A stretch of DNA of 19,882 nucleotides from Clostridiales bacterium (GTDB taxonomy: Bacteria > Bacillota > Clostridia > Oscillospirales > Oscillospiraceae). The stretch is taken from positions 1 to 19,882 of the forward strand of contig JAJQFX010000048.1 in NCBI GenBank assembly GCA_021200895.1. Reading direction: 5' to 3'. Shown here one piece after another: positions 15,266-19,882 of this stretch. Position numbers and translations under genes: made by a program. The notes under the pieces were generated by a model. That model made no database searches. It worked only from the letters and a program-made list of their open reading frames with translations, and had not been told where the DNA came from. Each line of letters opens with the position of its first letter. Position 1 is the stretch's first letter.

Positions 15266-16288
15266 ATGATGAATACAATGTATCTTTTGACCGGCGCGGC
15301 CGGTTTTCTAGGTAGCCACATCTGCGACGTGCTTTTGGAGCGGGTCGAACAGGTTCGGGCGCTGGTGCTGCCCGGCGACAAGTCCGTGAAATATGTCCCT
15401 GACGCTGTGGAAATCATCGAGGGCGACCTCTGCGACATGACCTCCCTGGATGCGTTCTTCACCGTCCCGGAGGGGACGCAGACCATCGTCATCCACTGCG
15501 CCAGCATGGTGACCACCAATGCGGATTTCAGCCAGAAGCTGTTGGACATCAACGTGGGCGGCACGAAGAACATAATCGAGCAGTGCCTGAACCACCCGGA
15601 ATGTCAGAAGATGGTCTATGTCAGCTCCACCGGCGCCATCCCGGAGCTGCCCAAGGGTCAGAAAATCAAGGAGGTAGACCAGTTCGACGCGGAGAGCGAC
15701 CGGGTCGTGGGCTGGTACAGCAAATCCAAGGCGATGGCCACCCAGGCCGTGCTGGATGCCGTGCGGGAGCGGGGCCTGAACGCCTGCGTGGTGCATCCCA
15801 GCGGCATCCTCGGCCCCAAGGACTATGCAATCGGTGAGACCACCGGCACGGTGATTAAAATCATGAACGGTGAAATGCCCATCGGCATGGGCGGCTCCTT
15901 CAACCTCTGTGACGTGCGGGATTTGGCAGACGGCTGCGTCAGCGCTGCGGACAAGGGCAGATGCGGCGAGTGCTACATCCTCGGCAACAAGGAAGTCACC
16001 ATGAAGGAGATGTGCCACCTGCTCCACGACGCCAGCGGCTGCAAGACGCCTTATTTCTACGTTCCCCTGGGCATGGCCTACAAGCTGGCGGAGCAGATGG
16101 AGAAGAAGGCGGAAAAGACCGGCGAAAAGCCGCTGATGACCAACTTCGCCGTCTACAACCTGGCGAGAAATAATCAGTTCGACTACTCCAAGGCAGAGCG
16201 GGAGCTGGGCTATCACACCCGCCCCTATGCGGACACCCTGCGGGATGAGGCCCAGTGGCTTGCCGCAGGCGGATACCTTGCATCGTAA
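15266..16288 (+). CDS. Extended SDR, NAD-dependent epimerase/dehydratase-type
   Basis: This 340-residue protein has the Rossmann glycine motif TGAAGFLGSH (9-18), the Asp/Leu strand pair of extended SDRs (EGDLCD, 52-57), Ser120-Ser121 (YVSSTG) and the catalytic Tyr151-x3-Lys155 (WYSKSK). Length and layout fit NAD(P)-dependent sugar epimerases, dihydroflavonol-reductase-like enzymes and 3-beta-HSD-like enzymes. The substrate cannot be told. ATG 15266 (or 15269) follows GAAGGAG at 5-8 nt; an upstream ATG at 15248 lies inside the inverted repeat. The next gene starts 57 nt downstream with no terminator, so it leads a three-gene operon. Confidence 0.9.
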   Translation: MMNTMYLLTGAAGFLGSHICDVLLERVEQVRALVLPGDKSVKYVPDAVEIIEGDLCDMTSLDAFFTVPEGTQTIVIHCASMVTTNADFSQKLLDINVGGTKNIIEQCLNHPECQKMVYVSSTGAIPELPKGQKIKEVDQFDAESDRVVGWYSKSKAMATQAVLDAVRERGLNACVVHPSGILGPKDYAIGETTGTVIKIMNGEMPIGMGGSFNLCDVRDLADGCVSAADKGRCGECYILGNKEVTMKEMCHLLHDASGCKTPYFYVPLGMAYKLAEQMEKKAEKTGEKPLMTNFAVYNLARNNQFDYSKAERELGYHTRPYADTLRDEAQWLAAGGYLAS

Positions 16289-16345
16289 GCCAGGCCACAA
16301 ATCAGGCTGCAATCACGTCTCACACAGAAAGGAGAACGTTCCAGT

Positions 16346-17014
16346 ATGAATGACAGCATTACGATTGAAAAGGGCAACGGCAACACAGAATCCTTTACCG
16401 GTGGAAAAGCCTTCGTGGAAGCCGTGGCGAAGGCCGGTTCCAAGGAGGAACTGCGCCGCATCCTGAACAGGGGCCGAATCGCTCAGTTCAGTGAGAAGGA
16501 TTTGGAGGAGGCTTACAGGAACCTGGCTCTGTCCCAGCACTGGGACGCCATACAAGAGTTGTTCGAGGACAAAGACTATGACAGCTGCTGCCAAAAGCTG
16601 GCTGCATACGGCATCACCACGTCAAAGGAGCATTTTGACCTGATCAACGACGTGATTGCAACCGCCTCTGATGCCGAATTGATTCACGAAATCCTTCACA
16701 ACACCGATATGGATGCCACGCTGGACGCCCTGCACAGGCATGGCTATCACGCCATGACCGCCGAGTTCCTCCAGCTTGTCCATGAAAACGCCGTCCATCT
16801 TTATGAGGACGCCCTGCTGACGGAGGAAGACCTGGCGGAGCTGTCCGGTCAGACCTTTTATGAGCGCTGCGAAAAGTCCATCAACCTGATGTTTGCTCTG
16901 AGCACCATTGCGGGCCTCGCCCTAGGCGTCAGCGGCGTGGCGGACCCGGCGCTCCTGATTGCCATTGCCGGAGGCGTCAGCCTGATGTTCGGAAAGGAAG
17001 GTACGGCGCAATGA
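16346..17014 (+). CDS. Protein with three Nif11-like repeats and a C-terminal hydrophobic hairpin
   Basis: This 222-residue protein contains three similar blocks of about 37 residues (22-60, 67-103 and 110-148). Each has a helix, an acidic turn, a Leu-rich helix ending L..xxG[IY], and a second helix opening with [ST]xE[FHL]. This matches the Nif11-like fold known from nitrogenase-linked proteins and RiPP leaders. Two hydrophobic segments follow (179-197 and 200-215), with Gly-Gly at 209-210. ATG 16346 has AAAGGAG at 11 nt. The stop overlaps the next start (ATGA). No peptide core or modifying enzyme is nearby, so a RiPP precursor is unlikely and a membrane-associated helper is more plausible. 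The family call rests on pattern only. Confidence 0.65.
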   Translation: MNDSITIEKGNGNTESFTGGKAFVEAVAKAGSKEELRRILNRGRIAQFSEKDLEEAYRNLALSQHWDAIQELFEDKDYDSCCQKLAAYGITTSKEHFDLINDVIATASDAELIHEILHNTDMDATLDALHRHGYHAMTAEFLQLVHENAVHLYEDALLTEEDLAELSGQTFYERCEKSINLMFALSTIAGLALGVSGVADPALLIAIAGGVSLMFGKEGTAQ

Positions 17015-17841
17015 GCGATATCTGCGTCATTACCGGCGGGGGCAGCGGCATGGGGCTGGCCGCCGCAAAATTCCTGCCGAAGGAAAAGCGCATCGTGGTA
17101 TCCGGGCGCACAGAGTCCAAGCTGCAAAAGGCGGCAGCTGAATTGCAGGAATTGGGGTATACGGCATACGCAAAGACCTGCGACACGTCGAACCGGGAGA
17201 GCGTCCGCACCCTGGCTGCCTATGCGGCTTCTCTGGGCAGGATAACGAACGTCATTCACGCCGCAGGCGTTTCCCCCGGCATGGCGCAGGCGGAGGCCAT
17301 TGTCCGAATCAACGCCCTGGGCACCGTCTATGTGAATCAGGAGTTCGCCGCAGTCATGCAGGCGGGCAGCGTCATTGTGGACGTATCCTCCAACTCGGCG
17401 TATGCGCTGCCCGGGTTCCTCACCAGCGAAAAGACCTACCGCCTGGCTGATACGAACGAGGCCCTGTTCGTGAAGAAGCTGCTCCGGCTCCCTGGCATGA
17501 TGAAGGACGGGTACCAGCGCAGCGGGCTGGCCTATGCCCTGTCCAAGAACTTCGCCGTCTGGTACGCCCAGAAGTCCGCCTTTGAGTACGGAAAGCGGGG
17601 GATTCGTGTGGTCTCCATCAGCCCCGGCCTGGTGGCCACCGATATGGGCAACCTGGAGGCGGAGGAAGGGGGCAGTATGCTCGCCTTCGCCTGTGAAGAG
17701 CGCATGGGCAAACCGGAGGAGCTGGGCTACGCCATCGCCACCCTGGCCGACGAGCGGAACGGCTACCTGGCGGGCGTGGATGTGCTGTGCGACGGCGGCA
17801 GCACAAACGGAAAACGGTTCAAAAAAGCACAACGCCCATAA
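17011..17841 (+). CDS. Classical SDR oxidoreductase, hydroxysteroid-dehydrogenase-like
   Basis: This 276-residue protein has TGGGSGMGLA (8-17), HAAG (83-86), NALG (101-104), catalytic Ser near 126-127 and Tyr175-x3-Lys179 (YALSK), and ends with a DGG strand. The fold is complete. The short N-terminal half and the insert of about 40 residues between the Ser and the Tyr recall the Comamonas 3-alpha-HSD/carbonyl reductase architecture. That is a resemblance, and the substrate is not proven. It is translationally coupled to the Nif11-like gene and followed by a strong terminator, so it is the last gene of the operon. Confidence 0.88.
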   Translation: MSDICVITGGGSGMGLAAAKFLPKEKRIVVSGRTESKLQKAAAELQELGYTAYAKTCDTSNRESVRTLAAYAASLGRITNVIHAAGVSPGMAQAEAIVRINALGTVYVNQEFAAVMQAGSVIVDVSSNSAYALPGFLTSEKTYRLADTNEALFVKKLLRLPGMMKDGYQRSGLAYALSKNFAVWYAQKSAFEYGKRGIRVVSISPGLVATDMGNLEAEEGGSMLAFACEERMGKPEELGYAIATLADERNGYLAGVDVLCDGGSTNGKRFKKAQRP

Positions 17842-17845
17842 GCTG

Positions 17846-17883
17846 AAAACGGGGCTGACCAAGGAATGGTCAGCCCCGTTTTT
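17846..17883 (+). terminator. Intrinsic terminator of the SDR operon
   Basis: A 16-bp stem (17846-17861 and 17867-17882) with a GGGGCTGACC core and a 5-nt loop ends in TTTTT. The A-run on the left lets it serve the convergent BIG2 gene as well, whose stop is 24 nt away. Confidence 0.92.
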
Positions 17884-17905
17884 GTTATGATAGAGTTTCG
17901 CCGTC

Positions 17906-19180
17906 TTACCGCACCCGGACAACGCAGCTCGCGCTGCTGCCGCCGGAAGTCACGGTGATGGTGCAGGTGCCGCTGCCCTGGGCATAGACGCTGCCCCTGG
18001 TCGTGACCGTGGCTACGGCGGTGTTGCTGCTGGACCAGGTATAGGTACCGTTGCCGCCGCTCACCTTTAGGGTGATGCCGTCGCCCACGTTGTTCAGGGT
18101 GATGTCCGTATTGTCCAGCGTCAGGGTGGAGGTGCTGCCGGTGTTCCCGGTACTGCCAGTATTGCCGGTATCACCTGTATTGCCAGTGTCGCCGCTGCTG
18201 CCGGTGTCCGTTTTGCGGCAGTTGACCTTGCAGCTGGCGGTGATGTCTCCAGCCCTGGCGGTAATGGTGCAGGTGCCGCCGGAGACGTAGAGGACATAGC
18301 CCGCATCGTTCACGGTGGCGACGCTCTCGTCGCTGGAGGACCACTCCACCGTTCCCTCCCAGCCGGAGGGGGTAACGGTGGCCACCAGGCGGGTGCCGTC
18401 GTCGCCCACCAGGGTGATGTCCGTATAGTTTAGGCTGATGCCGGTGGCCACGGAGGTATCCACCGCCGGCGCTTTGCAGGTCACGGCGCAGGAGGCCGTC
18501 TGCTCATCCGCCGTGGCAGTGATAGTACACTCTCCGCTGGCAACGTAGGTCACCTGACCGGAGCCGTCCACCTTGGCAACGCTTTCGTCGCTGGAGGCCC
18601 AGGACACCTCGCCGCTCCAGTCCTCCGGAGATACCTTGGCTGTCAGCTGGGCGGAGCCGCCCTCCTCCAGGGTCAGCTCAGTCTCGCTCAGGGTCAGACC
18701 GGTGGCTGCGACGTTCTCCGCCTCAGCCTCCTGCTCCTGCTCCGCTTCGGAGGATGCCTCAGGCTCTGCCTCAGAGGATACCTCAGACTCCAAATCGCTT
18801 CCCTCAGATTCCGTCTGATCGGCCTCCGGTTCCGCCGCCAAATCGCCGCCGGACTGGCTGCTGGAAACCGCCACGATAGACGCATCGGAATCCTCCCGCT
18901 GGGCAGCAATGTCCTTCGCCACATCGACCCCATAGACCACCAGCGCCCCCAGCAAAATCAGCAGCAGCACCGCCAAAAGCACAGCCACCAGCCTGGAAAA
19001 TCTGCCCCCTGGCTGATAGCCGCCGCCGTACTTCGCCACGTCCAGCGCCCCGCCCCTGGCGGCGTCCAGGTTGGCGCTGGTCTCCTCGCCGCAGTGGGGA
19101 CAGGTGCTCTCCGCAGCGTCATAGACTCCGCCGCAATTTTTGCACTTGATTTGATTCTGCACCTCTTGCTTTGTCTTCAT
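17906..19180 (-). CDS. Membrane-anchored zinc-ribbon protein with three BIG2-like domains
   Basis: This 424-residue protein has a zinc ribbon (Cys13, Cys16, Cys27 and Cys30: CKNC and CPHC), one transmembrane helix (about 62-84), an acidic Ser/Glu-rich stalk (about 95-158) and three Ig-like BIG2 domains (about 160-238, 243-320 and 348-424). A Gly-Ser-Thr-Asn repeat (GNTGDTGNTGSTG) separates domains 2 and 3. The zinc ribbon should be cytoplasmic and the Ig domains outside. Each Ig domain has Cys in matching places (CTIT...SC), which suggests a disulfide. ATG 19180 has AGGAAGG at 9 nt and a strong promoter upstream. A role in cell-surface adhesion or wall sensing is inferred from BIG2 only. Confidence 0.87.
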   Translation of the reverse strand: MKTKQEVQNQIKCKNCGGVYDAAESTCPHCGEETSANLDAARGGALDVAKYGGGYQPGGRFSRLVAVLLAVLLLILLGALVVYGVDVAKDIAAQREDSDASIVAVSSSQSGGDLAAEPEADQTESEGSDLESEVSSEAEPEASSEAEQEQEAEAENVAATGLTLSETELTLEEGGSAQLTAKVSPEDWSGEVSWASSDESVAKVDGSGQVTYVASGECTITATADEQTASCAVTCKAPAVDTSVATGISLNYTDITLVGDDGTRLVATVTPSGWEGTVEWSSSDESVATVNDAGYVLYVSGGTCTITARAGDITASCKVNCRKTDTGSSGDTGNTGDTGNTGSTGNTGSTSTLTLDNTDITLNNVGDGITLKVSGGNGTYTWSSSNTAVATVTTRGSVYAQGSGTCTITVTSGGSSASCVVRVR

Positions 19181-19221
19181 AATACAGACCCTTCCTCTGT
19201 AATGCGTTTCATCCTATCCGT

Positions 19222-19250
19222 ATCATACCGCTTTTTCCGGCAATCGTCAA
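19222..19250 (-). promoter_or_regulatory. Promoter of the BIG2 protein gene
   Basis: On the minus strand TTGACG (19250-19245) and TATGAT (19227-19222) are separated by 17 bp, 41 bp before ATG 19180. Confidence 0.85.
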
Positions 19251-19291
19251 CTGAATTTGCAAGAAGTCTCCCACATTCCCCGGTTTTCGCC

Positions 19292-19320
19292 TTGACCGGA
19301 GGACAGATTCTCATTATAAT
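19292..19320 (+). promoter_or_regulatory. Promoter of the TerB-like gene
   Basis: TTGACC (19292-19297) and consensus TATAAT (19315-19320) are separated by 17 bp. The 5' leader carries a small hairpin, GTCAGG/CCTGAC (19335-19353), before the GGGGGAG ribosome binding site of ATG 19374. Confidence 0.87.
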
Positions 19321-19373
19321 AAAAGGGAAACTGCGTCAGGCTCCGGGCCTGACCCATCGGGGGAGCGGATACT

Positions 19374-19882
19374 ATGGGCAAACAGAAAATCACCGCCGAA
19401 CTCATCGGCAAAAAGTACAGCGCGGCCATCGCCGCCTACGCCCGCCAGCTGGGAGACCCCAATCTGCGGCTGGACTTCACCCAGGAGGCAGACGCCTATT
19501 TCCGCCGCTGCGCCCTGGGGGTGTGGGCCCACTCCGGCGGGGAAATCGGGGAGGCTCATGTGGCGGCCTACAACGCCATTTGCTCCGGCAAGCACGAGCC
19601 TACCAAGGCCCTGTACTTTGAGGTAGCCACCGGCGCGGCCTCGGCCCCGCCCTTTGCGCCCCCCGGCTTCTTCCCGGCGCTGATGGCGGCGGACCGGGTC
19701 AACCAGCAGGACCGGGCCAGTCAGTTTGCCGACCTGTGCAATCTGCTGCTCCTGCTGTTCGCCTCGGTGGATGACCAGGTGACTGCGGAGGAGGCGGACT
19801 ATGTGACCACCTGTGTGGACACCCTCCGGGAGACCATCCAGGGCAGCCTGCCGAACCGTCCTGCCGCCCCCAAGAGGAACTC
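19374..19882 (+). CDS. TerB-like N-terminal region of a larger protein (partial at right edge)
   Basis: ATG 19374 follows GGGGGAG at about 8 nt and a consensus promoter. The frame is open to the window edge, giving 169 complete codons. After a helical, Ala-rich start (MGKQKITAELIGKKYSAAIA) comes a Pro/Phe-rich turn (APPFAPPGFFPALM). Then LLFASVDDQVTAEEADYV has the SVDxxVTxEEAxY pattern of TerB/DjlA-like acidic helical domains, which bind metal in TerB. Clostridia proteins of this build often continue into an AAA ATPase, but the rest is not visible, so that stays open. The codon use is very GC-rich, as in the neighbouring host genes. Confidence 0.7.
   Translation, partial: MGKQKITAELIGKKYSAAIAAYARQLGDPNLRLDFTQEADAYFRRCALGVWAHSGGEIGEAHVAAYNAICSGKHEPTKALYFEVATGAASAPPFAPPGFFPALMAADRVNQQDRASQFADLCNLLLLLFASVDDQVTAEEADYVTTCVDTLRETIQGSLPNRPAAPKRN

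Noticed and set aside
15308..16312. Long open frame antisense to the epimerase-type SDR.
   Set aside because: The plus strand encodes a complete SDR with its catalytic motifs; the antisense product is low-complexity and His/Leu/Gly-rich, as expected from GC-rich coding DNA.
16858..17922. Long open frame antisense to the Nif11-like and SDR genes.
   Set aside because: It crosses a strong terminator and has no family-like features; it mirrors the codon bias of the opposite strand.
18120..18200. Short GNTGDTGNTG-type repeat as a possible CRISPR or minisatellite.
   Set aside because: It is a low-complexity linker inside the BIG2 protein, without spacers or regular repeat units.

Overview
The window looks like a chromosomal segment of a gut-type Clostridia bacterium (Oscillospiraceae or Lachnospiraceae relative). 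The basis is strong AGGAGG-type ribosome binding sites, sigma-A promoters with 17-bp spacers, a Firmicutes-type tyrosine integrase with its Xis, a DUF6061-type small protein, and fairly GC-rich host genes. This placement is inferred from gene families, not from a marker gene.

Layout. (1) 1-3404: a small basic membrane protein, then a divergent phospho-signalling set. It consists of a PP2C-type phosphatase and a zinc-ribbon/FHA protein on the minus strand, and a multi-pass membrane protein with a degenerate FHA tail on the plus strand. No kinase is in view. (2) About 3470-6840: an integrative-element module with an RHH/MobC-like protein, tyrosine integrase, Xis, a divergent XRE regulator and a DUF6061-like gene. 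The int/xis and XRE promoters are both clear, and two copies of AATGCCAAGC lie between them. (3) 6954-13250: an AT-richer minus-strand defence operon. Its order is a small HTH gene, a type IIG-like restriction-modification enzyme, a second Eco57I/TaqI-like adenine methyltransferase, and a sensor-like protein with a PD-(D/E)xK nuclease domain. (4) 13382-17883: an OmpR-type response regulator and histidine kinase, then an extended SDR, a protein with three Nif11-like repeats and a membrane tail, and a classical SDR. (5) 17906-19882: a membrane-anchored zinc-ribbon protein with three BIG2-like domains, and a divergent TerB-like protein that runs off the right edge.

The main result is that regions 2 and 3 are riddled with single small lesions, while almost every flanking gene is intact. 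The integrase is frameshifted in an A8 run and the Xis start reads ACG. DUF6061 is frameshifted by about one C. The sensor-nuclease is split by a frameshift. The methyltransferase is frameshifted in a T6 run that is also a slippery-type heptamer. The large restriction-modification enzyme has an in-frame TGA at codon 19, and the HTH gene has TAG in place of an expected Trp plus a lost start. Apart from these lesions the reading frames and catalytic motifs are preserved. This suggests a recently silenced horizontally acquired defence island, or less likely a mixture of sequencing errors and recoding. The intact architecture can still be read: HTH, type IIG enzyme, solo methyltransferase, and Rossmann-like/coiled-coil/nuclease protein. 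That combination is the most unusual system in the window.
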